The translations under genes were made by a program, and so were the position numbers. Shown here piece after piece: positions 10,101-23,758 of a stretch of 64,000 bases of DNA. The notes under the pieces were generated by a model. It had not been told where the DNA came from. It made no database searches and saw only the letters and a program-made list of their open reading frames with translations. Position 1 is the first letter of the stretch; each line of letters begins with the position of its first letter. The stretch is from Cymbidium sinense. Taxonomy: Eukaryota > Streptophyta > Magnoliopsida > Asparagales > Orchidaceae. The stretch spans positions 272,407,014 through 272,471,013 of the forward strand of contig CM038215.1 of assembly GCA_021442155.1 (NCBI GenBank). Reading direction: 5' to 3'.

Positions 10101-12330
10101 ATTAAAAAAAACCCCTAAACCCTAAGCCCAAAAACTAATCCTAAACCTACAACCATAAACCTTAAACCCTAAAAAACCCTAAACGCAAAATCAAAAATCC
10201 TAAACCCTAAGCCCTAAACCCTAAACCCTAAGCCCTAAACCCTAAAAACCCACAACCCTAAAGCCTAAACACTAAACCCTAAACCTTAAACCGTAATCCT
10301 AACCTTAAACCCTATACCCTAAAACTCTAAACCCTAAAACCCTAAACCCTAAACCCTAAACAAAAAACCCTAAAAATAAAAAAACTTAAACCTAAACTAA
10401 GTAAAACCTAAAAAAAATAAATTAAAAAGCTTAAACCTAAATAAAATAAAATAGAAAAACAAAATAAAAATGTAAATTAAAACATAAACCTAAAAATAAA
10501 ATAAAACAAACTAATAAAAATAAACTAAAATAAAATAAATAATAACCTAAAATAAACTACAAAAAATAAAATAAACCTAAGAATAAAAAACCTAAATAAA
10601 ATAAAAACTAAATGTAAAATAAAAATAAAATAAACTTAAACTAAAATATAATAAAAACTAAATAAAAACCTAAACCTAAAACTAATGCTAAACCTACAAC
10701 ACTAAACCTACAACCCTAAACCTACAACCCCAAACCCTAAACCCTAGAAAACCCTAAACCCTAAACCCTAAGCTAAAACCTGAACCCTAAACCTAAAACC
10801 TAAATCCTAAACCATAAACCCTAAACCTATAACCATATACGTTAAAACAAATACCTTGGATGGTATCAATTATCAATTATATTGAAATAATTCAATACTT
10901 CCTAAATAGGTCAGTGCTTTAAATTATATACCATATACCCTAAACCTTAAACCCTAAAATGCTAAACCTTAAAGCCTAAATAATAAACCTTAAACCCTAA
11001 ACTTTAAACTCTAACCCTAAACCTTAAACCTTAAAACCCTAAACCCTAAAACCCTAAACCCTAAACCCTAATCCCTAAACCTTAAACCCTAAACCCTAAA
11101 AACCTAAAAACTTAAACCTAAACTAAGTAAAACCTAAAAATAAAATAAATAAAAAAACTTAAACCTAAATAAAAAAATGAAATAAAAATATAAACTAAAA
11201 CATCAACTTAAACATAAAAATAAAATAAAATAAACTAATAAAAATAAACTAAACTAAAATAAATAATAACCTAAACTAAACTACAAAATAAAACAAACCT
11301 AAGAACAAAAAACCAAAATAAAATAAAAACAAAATGTAAAACAAAAATAAAATAAACCTAAAATAACATAAAATAAAATAAAAACTAAATAAAAACATGA
11401 ACGTAAAACTAACCCTAAACTTACAACACTAAACCTACAACCCTAAACCATAAACCCTAAAAAACCCTAAACCCTAAACCCTAAACTAAAACTTGAACCC
11501 TAAACCTAAAACCTAAACCCTAAGCCCTAATCGCTAAACCTACAACCCAATACTTAAAAAAAAAATACATTGGATGGTATCAATTATCAATTATATTAAA
11601 ATCATTCAATACTTCCTAAATAGGTATGTGCTCCAAATTATAAACCTTAAACCTTAAACCCTAAACTATAAACCCTAAAAATCCTAAACCATAATGCCTA
11701 AACACTAAACCCTAAACCCTAAACCCTAAACCCTAACCCTAAATCGTAAACATTAAATCCTTAAACTCTAAAACCCTAAACCCTAAGCCTTAAAACTTAA
11801 AAAATATAATAAAAATAAAACTCAACTAAAAGACCAAAACCTAAGAAATAAACTAAGATAAAAACCTAAACTAAAATAAATAAACCTAAAATTACTAAAC
11901 TAAACTAAGTAAAAAAATAAACCTAAATAAAAAAATAAAATAAACTAAAATAAATAAAAATAAACTAAATAAACTTAATCCTGAACCCTAAACCCTAAAC
12001 CCTTAACCCAAAAACACTAAACCCTAAAACCTTATACCCTAAACCCTAAAAATAAAACCTCAAAATAAATAAAAAATAAAACTTAAACCATTAACTACAA
12101 AAAAAGCCTAAAACTAACATAAACAAAATAAAATAAACCTAAACCTAAAATAAAAGAAACTAAACTAAAATAAATAAAACCTAAACCTAAAATAAACTAT
12201 ACCAAAACGTAAACTAAATAAAATAAAATAAATTAAAAATAAACCTAAACCTAAACTAAAAAATAAAACCTAAAAATAAACCTAAAATAAAAACCTAAAA
12301 CCTAAACCTACAAAAATAAAATAAAAACCT
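10101..12330 (+). repeat. Mixed CCCTAAA and AT-rich arrays with two conserved 75-bp boxes
   Basis: CCCTAAA-rich blocks (10101-10370, 10690-11100, 11400-11790, 11960-12060) alternate with AT-rich blocks. Non-telomeric boxes at 10851-10923 and 11565-11638 share GGTATCAATTATCAATTA, ATTCAATACTTCCTAAATAG and GTGCT. The two 0.7 kb segments around the boxes (10690-10925 and 11400-11640) are near-repeats of each other. Confidence 0.8.
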
Positions 12331-13824
12331 AAACATAAACCTGAAATTAAAAAAATAAATGTTAAACTTAAGAAATAAAATAAAAATAAACCTCCACCAA
12401 AAAATAAACCTAAACCTAAACTTAACTTTAAACCTAAAAAATAAACTAAAATAAAAATCCAAGACTAAAATAAATAAACCTAAAATAAATAAACTAAACT
12501 GAATAAAAAAATAAACATAATTAAAAATAAAAAATAAACTAAATAAACTAAAGAAGAAATGTTTAATTTGAATTTGTTCCCCATTAAAAAAAACCAAAAA
12601 TCTTAAACTATAAACTAAATCTTGAACCCTACATCTAAAACTTAAATCCTAAAACCTAACCCTAACCGTCAACCTAAACCCTTAAAAATGTAAACTCTAA
12701 ACCCTAAAACCCTAAACCTTATAACCCTAAATCCTAGACCATAAAACCTAAACCCTAAACCCTAATTCCTCAACCCTAAACCCTAAAAAAAACCCTAAAC
12801 CCTAAACTCTAAACCCTAAAACCTAAACCCTGAACCTTGAACCCTAAACCCTAAACCATAAAAAGTTAAAAAACATAAACTTGAACTAAATAAAACCTAA
12901 AAAAAGTAAATAAGTAAAATCTAAACTAAAACAAAATAAAAAAATAAAATAAAATAAAAACTTAAACCAAAACGTAAACTTAAAAAGAAAATAGAATAAA
13001 TAAAATAAATAAAAACCTAAACTAAATTAAAAAAATTAAAACCTAAATAAAATAAAAATTGAACCTAAAATAAAATAAAATAAACCAAAAATAAACTAAA
13101 ATAAAAACTAAATAAAAACATAATCATAAAAATAAATAAAAAATTAAACTAAATACTAAACTTAAAATAAAAGTAAAATAAACCTAAACCTAAACTAAAA
13201 TAAACTAAACTAAAATAAATAAATCCTAAACCTAAACTAAATAAATTAAAATAAACTAAAAATAAACCTAAACCTATACTAAAAAATAAAACCTAAAAAT
13301 AAATTAAAAGGAAAATATAAAACCTAAACCTAAAATAATAAAATAAAAACCTAAAACTAAATAGAAAAATAAATAATAAAACCAAAACAAAAAAATAAAA
13401 TTAAATTAAAAGTAAATTAGAAAATAAACCTTAACCTAAACATAAATATAAAAAATAAACTAAAATAAAAAACATAAACCAAAATAAATTAACCTAAAAT
13501 AAATAAACTAAACTAAATAAAAATAAAAATAAACATAAATCAAAATAAAAAATAAACTAAATAAACTTAAACCTACCAATTTACTTAATTTAAAAAAAAT
13601 AAAATAACCTAGCCTTAAACCCTAAACCCTAAAACTAACCTTAAACCCTAAACTCTAAACTCTAAACCTACAACCCTAAGCCCTAAACCCTAAACACTAA
13701 AACCCTAAAATCTTAAACCCTAAACCATAAATCGTAGAACCCTAAAACTAAACCCTAAACCTAACACTACTAAAGCCTAAAACTAAACCCTAAACCCTAA
13801 ACCCCAAACCCTAAACCCTAAATC
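12331..13824 (+). repeat. Mixed telomere-like arrays
   Basis: AT-rich array to about 12595, containing a short insert near 12550-12590 that matches the end of the GRP retrocopy 3' UTR (GAAGAAATGTTTAATTTG then TTTGTTCCCCATTAAAAAAA). Then CCCTAAA repeats (12600-12870), an AT-rich block, the transition box at about 13570-13600 and another CCCTAAA block. Confidence 0.75.
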
Positions 13825-15723
13825 CAATGCCCTATACCCTAAATCCTAAAAACCTAAAAACCTAAAAACCTAAATCTAAACTAAATAAGACCTAAAAATA
13901 AAATAAATAAAAACACCTAAACCTAAATAAAATATAATAAAATAAAAACCTAATCTAAAACCTAAACCTAAAAAAACCGAAAATAAAATAAAATAAAAAA
14001 ACTAAAATAAAATAAATAAAACCTAAACCAAACAAAAAATAAAATAAACTTAAAAATAAAAAACCTAAATAGAATAAAAACTAAATGTAAAATAAACCTA
14101 AAAAATATAAAATAAAAACTAAATAAAAAACTAAACCTAAAAAAAACCCTAAACCTAAAATAAACAAAATAAAATAAGCCTAAACCAAAATTAAAAGAAA
14201 CTAAACTTAAAAAATAGAACCTAAACCTAAACCTAAAATAATTTAAACCTAAACCCTAAAATAAATAAAATAAAATAAACTAAAAATGAACCTAAACTAA
14301 AAAATAATACCTAAAAATAAACCTAAAATAAAAACCTAAAACCTAAACATAAAAAAATAAAATAAAAACCTAAACATATACTTGAAAATAAAAAATAAAA
14401 CCTAAACCTAAAAATAAAAATAAAAAATAAACTAAACTAATAAATAAATAAATATAAACCTAAACCTAAACCTAAAAAAAACTAAAATAAAATAAAAAAA
14501 TAAATAAAAAATAAATATAAATAAAATAAATAAATAAATAAAATAAACTAAATAAACCTAAACCTCTAACTAATTAAAAAAAACACTAAATCGTAAACCC
14601 AAATCCTAAACCCTAAACCCTAAACCCCAAAAATGATAAACCTTGAACCCTAAACTAGATAAAATAAAATAAACTAAAATTAAACCTAATCCTAAACTAA
14701 AAAATAAAACATAAAAAGAAACTTAAGAGAAAAACCTAATGTATTAACCTAAAAAGATAAGATAAAAGCCTAAACCTAAACCTAAAAATTAAAATTAAAA
14801 TTGAAACTTGAAAAATAAAAAAAATAAAACTAAACCCTAACCCTAAATGATAAACCCTAAAACTAACCCAAAACCCTAAACCATAAACTTTAATCCTTAA
14901 AACCCTAAACCATAAACCCTAAACCCTAAATCCTAAACACTAAATCCTTAAACCTACAACACTAAACCATAAACCCTAAAAACCTAAAAACCTAAACCTA
15001 AACCTAAACAAAATAAAATAAATAAAATAAAATAAAAATCTAAACTAAAACCTAAAACCTAAACCTAAACCTAAAAATAAAACAAAATAAAAAATAAAAA
15101 CAAAAGTAAACTAAAAAATAAAATAAACCAAAAAATAAAAAACCTAAGGAAAATAAAAAACTAAATGTAAAATAAAAACAAAATATTCTGAAAATAAAAT
15201 AAAATAAAACTAAAAACACTAAAAAAAAACAAAATAAACCTAAAGATAAATTAAAATAATACATAAACCCTAAACTAAAAGAAACCTAAACCTAAACAAA
15301 ATAAAAGATATCTAAACCTATACTAAAATAAAATAAACTAAAATAAATAGAACCTAAACCTAAACCTAGAATAAACTAAACCTAAACCCTAAACTAAATA
15401 AAATAAATAAAAAAAAATAAACCTAAACTAAAAATAAAACCAAAAATAAACCTAAAAAACCTAAATCCTAAACCTAAAAAAATAAAAGAAAAACCTAAAC
15501 CTAAACCTAAAAATAAAAAATAAAACCTAAACCTAAAAATTAAAATAAAAATAAACTAAATTAAGAAAAATATAAACTTAATCCTAAACCTAAAAAATAG
15601 ACTAAAATAAGAAACCTAAACTAAAAATAAATAAATTAAACTAAATAATAATAAAGAATAATTCTAAATAAAAATTAAAACTAAAATAAACTAAAATAGA
15701 TAAAAAATAAGCTAAATAAACCT

Positions 15724-15752
15724 AAACTTATGGGTTTACTTAATTAAAAAAA
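15724..15752 (+). repeat. Recurrent transition box (representative)
   Basis: The motif CCTAAACCTAYYGGTTTACTTAATT followed by an A-run sits where AT-rich AAATAAA arrays change to CCCTAAA arrays. Copies lie near 9013, 10087, 13571, 15728, 19541, 20741, 24509, 25751, 29155, 30636, 34030, 35285 (variant), 38275 and 41262 (TTTTCTTAATT variants), and inverted near 1258. Confidence 0.8.
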
Positions 15753-16406
15753 TATTATAAACCCTAAACCCTAAACGCTAAACCCTATACCCTGAAAACC
15801 CTAAACCCTACATCCTAAACCCTAAACACTAAACCCTAAATCCCAACCCTAAACCCTAAAAACTAAAACCCTAAACCCTAAGACCCTAAACCCAAAACCC
15901 TAAAGCATAAACCCTAATCCTTAAAAACCTAAAAACTTACACCTAAACTAAGTAAGACCAAAAAATAACATAAATAAAAAAACCTTAACCTAAATAAAAA
16001 AAATAAAAAATAAAGTTAAAATGTAAACTAAAACATAAACCTAATATTAAAATTCAATAAAATAAATAAATAAAATAAAACTAAAATAAAATAAAAATAT
16101 CATAAACTAAACTAAAAAACAAAATAAACCTAAGAATAAAAAACCTAAATAAAATAAAACTAAATGTAAAATAAAAAATAAAATAAAATAAAAAATAAAA
16201 TAAAATAAAAAAAACCTAAACCTAAAACTAACCCTAAACCTACAACACTAAACATATAACCCTAAACTCTAAATCCTAAAAAATCCTAAAACCCTAAAGT
16301 AAAACCTAAACCCTAAACCTAAAACCTAAACCCTAAATCCTAAACTCTAAACCCTAAACCATAAACCCTAAACCATAGACCTACAACCCTATACTTAAAA
16401 AATAAA

Positions 16407-16479
16407 ATACATTGGACGGTATCAATTATCAATTATATTGAAATCATTCAATACTTTTAAAATAAGTAAGTGCTTCAAA
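16407..16479 (+). repeat. Conserved 75-bp box, type A (representative)
   Basis: A non-telomeric box inside CCCTAAA arrays: ACATTGGACGGTATC, AATTATCAATTATATTG, AAATCATTCAATACTTTT, AAATAAGTAAGTGCTTC. Type A copies are at 16407, 21449, 26437 and 31321. Type B (17117, 22128, 27070, 31961) has GGACGATATC and ATCATTTGATACTTCC. Type C (18608, 23586, 28418, 33288) has TCGATGGTATC and TAATTGCGTC. Two earlier copies lie at 10851 and 11565. That makes fourteen copies, all in one orientation. Confidence 0.88.
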
Positions 16480-18781
16480 CCCAAAACCCTAAACCCTAAA
16501 AACCCTAAACCATAAACCCTGAATACTAAACCATAAACCCTAAACCCTAACCCTAAACCCTAAATACCAAAACCTTAAACCCAAAAACCATAAACCCTAA
16601 ACCCTAAACCCTAAAAACCTAAAAACTTACACATAAATTAAGTAAAACCTAAAAATAAAATAAATATAAAAATTTAAACCTAAATAAAATAAAATATAAA
16701 TGTAAACTAAAACCTAAACCTAAACTTAAAATTAAAATAAAATAAATTAATAAAAATAAACTAAAATAAAATAAATAATAACCTAAACTAAAGTACAAAA
16801 AATAAAATAAACCTAAGAATAAAAAACCTAAATAAAATAAAATCTAAATGTAAAATAAAAATAAAATAAACCTAAAATAAAATAAAATAAAACTAAAATA
16901 AAATAAAATAAAAATTAAATAAAATAAAAATTAAATAAAAACCTAAACCTAAAACTAACCTTAAACCTACAACACTAAACCTATAACCCTAAACCTACAA
17001 CCCTAAACTTAAAAAACCTTAAACCCTAAACCCTAAACTAAAACCTGAACCCTAAACCTAAAACCTAAACACTAAACCCTAAACCCTAAGTCTACAACCT
17101 TATACTTTAAAAAAATGTACATTGGACGATATCAATTATTAATTAGATTAAAATCATTTGATACTTCCTACATAGGTAAGTGCTTCAAATTATAAACCCT
17201 AAACCCTAAACCCTAAACCTAAACCCTAAATCCTAAATGTTAAACCTTAAATGCTAAACACAAAAACTAACCATAAACCTTAAACCCTAACCTACAACCC
17301 TAAACCCTAAAACCCTAAACCCTAAACTAACCCTAAACCCTAAACCCTAAACTCTAAACCCTAAACCCTAAAAACCCTAAATTATAAAGCATAAAAACTA
17401 AACCCTAAACACTAAACCCTAAAACCTAACTCGAAACCCTAAACCTTAAAATCCCATACCTTAAAACCCAAAACCCTAAACCTTAAACCCTTAAATCTAA
17501 ACTCGAAACCCTAAAAACATAAAAAGTTAAACCTAAACTAAGTTAAACCTAAAAATAAAATGAATAAAAAGACCTAAACCTAAATAGAATAATAAAATAA
17601 TATAAAATAGAAATGTAAATGAAAACCTAAACTTAAACCTAAAATAAAATAAAATAAACTAATAAAAATAAACTAAAATAAATAAATAATAACCTAAACT
17701 AAACTAAAAAATAAAATAAACCTAAGAATAAAAAACCTAAATTAAATAAAAAGTAAACATAAAATTAAAATAAAATTAACCTAAAATAAAATAAAATAAA
17801 AACTAAGTAAAAACCTAAATGTAAAACTAACCTTAAACCTATAAAACTAAACCTACAACCGTAAACCTAGAACCCTAAACCTTAAACCCTAAAAAATCCT
17901 AAACCATAAAAAATCTTAAACCCTAATCCCTAAAAAACCCTAAACCCTAAACCCTAAGCTAACCTTAAACATAAACCCTAAAAACCCTAAATCCTTAAAC
18001 CTAAACACTAAACCCTAAACCCTAAACCTTAACTCGAAACCCTAAACCCTAAAACCCAAAACCCTAAAACCCTAAACCTTAAACCCTAAACTCGAAAACC
18101 TAAAAACCTAAAAACATAAACCTAAACTAAGTAAAACCTAAAAATATGATTAATATAAAACCTAAACCTAAATAAAATAAAAACATAAAATAAAATAAAA
18201 ATATTAACTAAAACATAAACCTAAACCAAAAAATAAAATAAAATAAACTAATAAAAATAAACTAAAATAAAATAAATAATAACCTAAACTAAAATAAAAA
18301 AATAAAACAAACCTAAGAATAAAAAACTTAAATAAAATAAAAGCTAAACATAAAATAAAAATAAAATAAACCTAACATAAAATAAAATAAAAACTAAATG
18401 AAAACTTAAACCTAAAATTAACCCAAAAACTACAACACTAAACCTACAGCCTTAAACCCTAAAAAACCCTAAACCCTAAACCCTAAACTAAAACTTGAAC
18501 CCTAAACTTAAAACCTAAACCCTAAAGCCTAAACTCTAAACCCTAACCTTAAACCCTAAACCCTAAACCTACAACCCTAAACATACAACCCGACACTTTA
18601 AAAAAAAATACATTCGATGGTATCAATTATCAATTATATTGAGATCATTCAATACTTCCTAAATTGGTAATTGCGTCAAAATATAAACCCTATACCTTAA
18701 ACCCTAAACCCTAAATATTAAACCCTAAAGCCTACAAAACTAAACCCTAAACACTAAACCCCAAACCCTAAACCCTAAATG

Positions 18782-21700
18782 CAATGCCCTATACCCTAAA
18801 TCCTAAAAACCTAAAAACCTAAATCTAAACTGAATAAGACCTAAAAATAAAATAAATAAAAACACCTAAACCTAAATAAAATATAATAAAATAAAAAACC
18901 TAATCTAAAACCTAAACCTAAACAAAAACCTAAAATAAAATAAAATAAAAAATAAAAAAACTAAAATAAAATAAATAAAAACCTAAACTAAACAAAAAAT
19001 AAAATAAACTTAAAAATAAAAAACCTAAATAGAATAAAAACTAAATGTAAAATAAAAAGAAAATAAACCTAAAAATATAAAATAAAAACTAAATAAAAAA
19101 CTAAACCTAAAAAAAAACCTAAACCTAAAATAAACAAAATAAAATAAACCTAAACCAAAAATAAAAGAAACTAAACTTAACAAAAAGAACCTAAACCAAA
19201 ACCTAAAATAATTTAAACCTAAACCCTAAAATAAATAAAATAAAATAAACTGAAAATGAACCTAAACTAAAAAATAATACTTAAAAATAAACCTAAAATA
19301 AAAACCTAAAACCTAAACCTAAAAAAATAAAATAAAAACCTAAACTTATACTTGAAAATAAAAAATAAAACCTAAACCTAAAAATAAAAATAAAAATAAA
19401 ACTAAACTAAATAAATAAATATAAACCTAAACCTAAACCTAAAAAAAAAACTAAAATAAAAACATAAACTAAAATAAATTAACCTGAAATAAATAAACTA
19501 AACTAAATAAAAATAAATAAAAAATTAACTAAATAAACCTAAACCTATCGGTTTACTTAATTAAAAAAAACACTAAATCGTAAACCCTAAATCCTAAACC
19601 CTAAACCCTAAACCCCAAAAATGATAAACCATAAACCTAAACTAGATAAAATAAAATAAACTAAAATTAAACCTAATCCTAAACTAAAAAATAAAACCTA
19701 AAAAAAAACTTAAGAGAAAAACCTAATGTATTAACCTAAAAAGATAAGATAAAAGACTAAACCTAAACCTAAAATTTAAATTAAAATTGAAACTTGAAAA
19801 ATAAAAAAAATAAAACTAAACCATAACCCTAAATGGTAAACCCTAAAAATAACCCTAAACCCTAAACCCTAAACCCTAAACCATAAACTTTAATCCTTAA
19901 AACCCTAAACCATAAACCCTAAACCCTAAATCCTAAACACTAAATCCTTAAACCTACAACACTAAACCATAAACTCTAAAAACCTAAAAACCTAAACCTA
20001 AACCTAAATAAAATAAAATAAATAAAATAAAATAAAAACCTAAACTAAAACCTATAACCTAAACCTAAACCTAAAAATAAAACAAAATAAAAATAAAAAC
20101 AAAAGTAAACTAAAAAATAAAATAAACCAAAAAATAAAAAACCTAAGGAAAATAAAAAACTAAACGTAAAATAAAAACAAAATATTTTGAAAATAAAATA
20201 AAATAAAAACTAAAAACACCCAAAACAAAAAAATAAACCTAAAAATAAAACCTAAAGATAAATAAAAAATAATACATAAACCCTAAACTAAAAAAAACTT
20301 GAACCTAAAATAAACAAAATAAAAGATATCTAAACCTATACTAAAATAAAATAAACTAAAATAAATAGAACCTAAACCTAGAATAAACTAAACCTAAACC
20401 CTAAACTAAATAAAATAAATAAACTAAAAATAAACCTAAACTAAAAAATAAAACCAAAAATAAACCAAAAATAAAAACCTAAAACCTAAACCAAAAAAAT
20501 AAAAGAAAAACCTAAACCTAAACCTAAAAATAAAAAATAAAACCTAAACCTAAAAATTAAAATAAAAATAAAACTAAATTAAGAAAAATATAAACTTAAT
20601 CCTAAACCTAAAAGATAGACTAAAATAATAAACCTAAACTAAAAATAAATAAATTAAACTAAATAAAAATAAAGAATAATTCTAAATAAAAATTAAAACT
20701 AAAATAAACTAAAATAGATAAAAAAAAAAGCTAAATAAACCTAAATTTATGGGTTTACTTAATTAAAAAAATATTATAAACCCTAAACCCTAAACGCTAA
20801 ACCCTATACCCTGAAAACCCTAAATCCTAAATCCTAAACCCTAAACACTAAACCCTAAACCCTAACCCTAAACCCTAAAACTAAAACCCTAAACCCTAAG
20901 ACCCTAAACCCTAAACCCTAAAGCATAAACCCTAATCCTTAAAAACCTAAAAACTTACACCTAAACTAAGTAAGACCAAAAAATAACATAAATAGAAAAA
21001 CCTTAACCAAAATAAAAAAAATAAAAAATAAAATTAAAATGCAAACTAAAACATAAACCTAAATTTAAAAATTCAATAAAATAAATAAATAAATAAAATA
21101 AAACTAAAATAAAATAAAAAATATCATAAACTAAACTAAAAAAATAAAATAAACCTAAGAATAAAAATGCTAAATAAAATAAAAACTAAATGTAAAATAA
21201 AAAAATAAACATAAAATAAAATAAAATAAAAACTAAATAAAAACCTAAACCTAAAAATAACCCTAAACCTACAACACTAAACATATAACCCTAATCTCTA
21301 AACCCTAAAAAATCCTAAACCCTAAAGTAAAACCTAAACCCTAAACCTAAAACCTAAACCCTAAATCCTAAATCCTAAACTCTAAACCCTAAACTATAAA
21401 CCATAAACCCTAAACCATAGACCTACAACCCTATACTTAAAAAATAAAATACATTGGACGGCATCAATTATCAATTATATTGAAATCATTCAATACTTTT
21501 GAAATAAGTAAGTGCTTCAAACCCAAAACCCTAAACCCTAAAAACCCTAAACCATAAACCCTGAATACTAAACCATAAACCCTAAACCCTAACCCTAAAC
21601 ACTAAATACCAAAACCTTAAACCCAAAAACTCTAAACCCTAAACCCTAAACCCTAAAAACCTAAAAACTTACACATAAATTAGGTAAAACCTAAAAATAA

Positions 21701-23758
21701 AATAAATTTAAAAATTTAAACCTAAATAAAATAAAATATAAATGTAAACTAAAACCTAAACCTAAACCTAAAAATAAAATAAAATAAATTAATAAAAATA
21801 AACTAAAATAAAATAAATAATAACCTAAACTAAAGTACAAAAAATAAAATAAACCTAAGAATAAAAAACCTAAACAAAATAAAATCTAAATGTAAAATAA
21901 AAATAAAATAAACCTAAAATAAAACAAAATAAAACTAAAATAAAATAAAATAAAAATTAAATAAAAACCTAAACCTAAAACTAACCTTAAACCTACAACA
22001 CTAAACGTATAACCCTAAACTTACAACCCTAAACTTAAAAAAACCTTAAACCCTACTAAACCCAACCCTAAACCTAAACCTAAACCTAAACCCTAAACTC
22101 TAAACCTACCCTATATGCTTTAAAATGTACATTGGACGATATCAATTATTAATTATATTAAAATCATTTGATACTTCCAATATAGGTAAGTGCTTCAAAT
22201 TATAAACCCTAAACCCTAAACCCTAAACCCAAACCCTAAATCCTAAATGTTAAACCTTAAACCCTAAACACAAAAACTAACCATAAACCTTAAACCCTAA
22301 CCTACAACCCTAAACCCTAAACCCTAAAAAACCCTAAACCCTAAACCCTAAGCTAACCCTAAACCCTAAACCCTAAACTCTAAACCCTAAACCCTAAAAA
22401 CCCTAAATTATAAAGCATAAAACTAAACCCTAAACACTAAACCCTAAAACCTAACTCAAACCCTAAACCTCAAAACCCATACCTTAAAACCAAAACTAAA
22501 CCTAAACCTTAAATCTACACTAAACCCTAAAAACATAAAAAGTTAAACCTAAACTAAGTTTAACCTAAAAATAAAATAAATAAAAAAACTTAAACCTAAA
22601 TAAAATAATAAAATAAAATAAAATAGAAATGTAAATGAAAACCTAAACTTAAACCTAAAATAAAATAAAATAAACTAATAAAAATAAACTAAAATAAATA
22701 AATAATAACCTAAACTAAACTAAAAAATAAAATAAACCTAAGAATAAAAAACCAAAATTAAATAAAAAGTAAACATAAAATTAAAATAAAATTAACCTAA
22801 AATAAAATAAAAGAAAAACTAAGTAAAAACCTAAATGTAAAACTAACCTTAAACCTATAAAACTAAACCTACAACCCTAAACCTAGAACCCTAAACCTTA
22901 AACCCTAAAAAATCCTAAACCATAAAAAATCTTAAACCCTAATCCCTAAAAAACCCTAAACCCTAAACCCTGAACCTAAACATAAACCCTAAAACCCTAA
23001 ACCTACCACTAAACCCTAAAACTAAACCCTAACCACCTCCTAAACCCTAAACCCAAACCCTAAAACCCTAAACCTTAAATCCTAAACTCTAAAACCTAAA
23101 ACCTAAAATCATAAACCTAAACTAAGTAAACCTAAAAATAAAATTAATATAAAACCTAAACCTAAATAAAATAAAACATAAAATAAAATAAAATGTTAAC
23201 TATAAACCTAAACCAAAAAATAAAATAAAATAAACTAATAAAAATAAACTAAAATAAAATAAATAATAACCTAAACTAAAATAAAAAATAAAACAAACCT
23301 AAGAATAAAAACTTAAATAAAATAAAAGCTAAACATAAAATAAAAAAAAAATAAACCTAACATAAAATAAAATAAAACTAAATGAAAACTTAAACCTAAA
23401 ATTAACCCTACACTACTACTTAAACCACAAAAACAACCCTAAACCCTAAACTAAAACTTGAACCCTAAACTTAAAACCTAAACCCTAAAGCCTAAACTCT
23501 AAACCCTAACCTTAAACCCTAAACCCTAAACCTACAACCCTAAACTTACAACCCTAAACATACAACCCTACACTTTAAAAAAAAATACATTCGATGGTAT
23601 CAATTATCAATTATATTGAGATCATTCAATTCTTCCTAAATTGGTAATTGCGTCAAAATATAAACCCTATACCTTAAACCCTAAACCCTAAACACTAAAC
23701 CCTAAAGCCTACAAAACTAAACCCTAAACAGTAAACACCAAACCCTAAACCCTAAATG
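18782..23758 (+). repeat. Higher-order repeat unit 2 (4.98 kb)
   Basis: Same landmark order as unit 1: boxes at 19541 and 20741, AAAGATATC at about 20322, and 75-bp boxes at 21449 (A), 22128 (B) and 23586 (C). Long stretches are near-identical to unit 1. The part from about 22.05 to 23.45 kb has many small base losses. Confidence 0.87.

Larger units (their letters stand above)
13825..18781 (+). repeat. Higher-order repeat unit 1 (4.96 kb)
   Basis: The unit is delimited by the word CAATGCCCTATACCC at its start. It holds ordered landmarks found in later units: a transition box at about 14565, the word AAAGATATCTAAACC at about 15305, a second box (TTATGGGTTTACTTAATT) at about 15728, and three 75-bp boxes at 16407 (type A), 17117 (type B) and 18608 (type C). 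Telomere-like DNA fills the rest. Confidence 0.85.

Noticed and set aside
12295..15264. Phe-rich minus-strand ORFs of 70-100 residues
   Set aside because: They are translations of AAATAAA/CCTAAA repeats; long frames arise there by composition alone.
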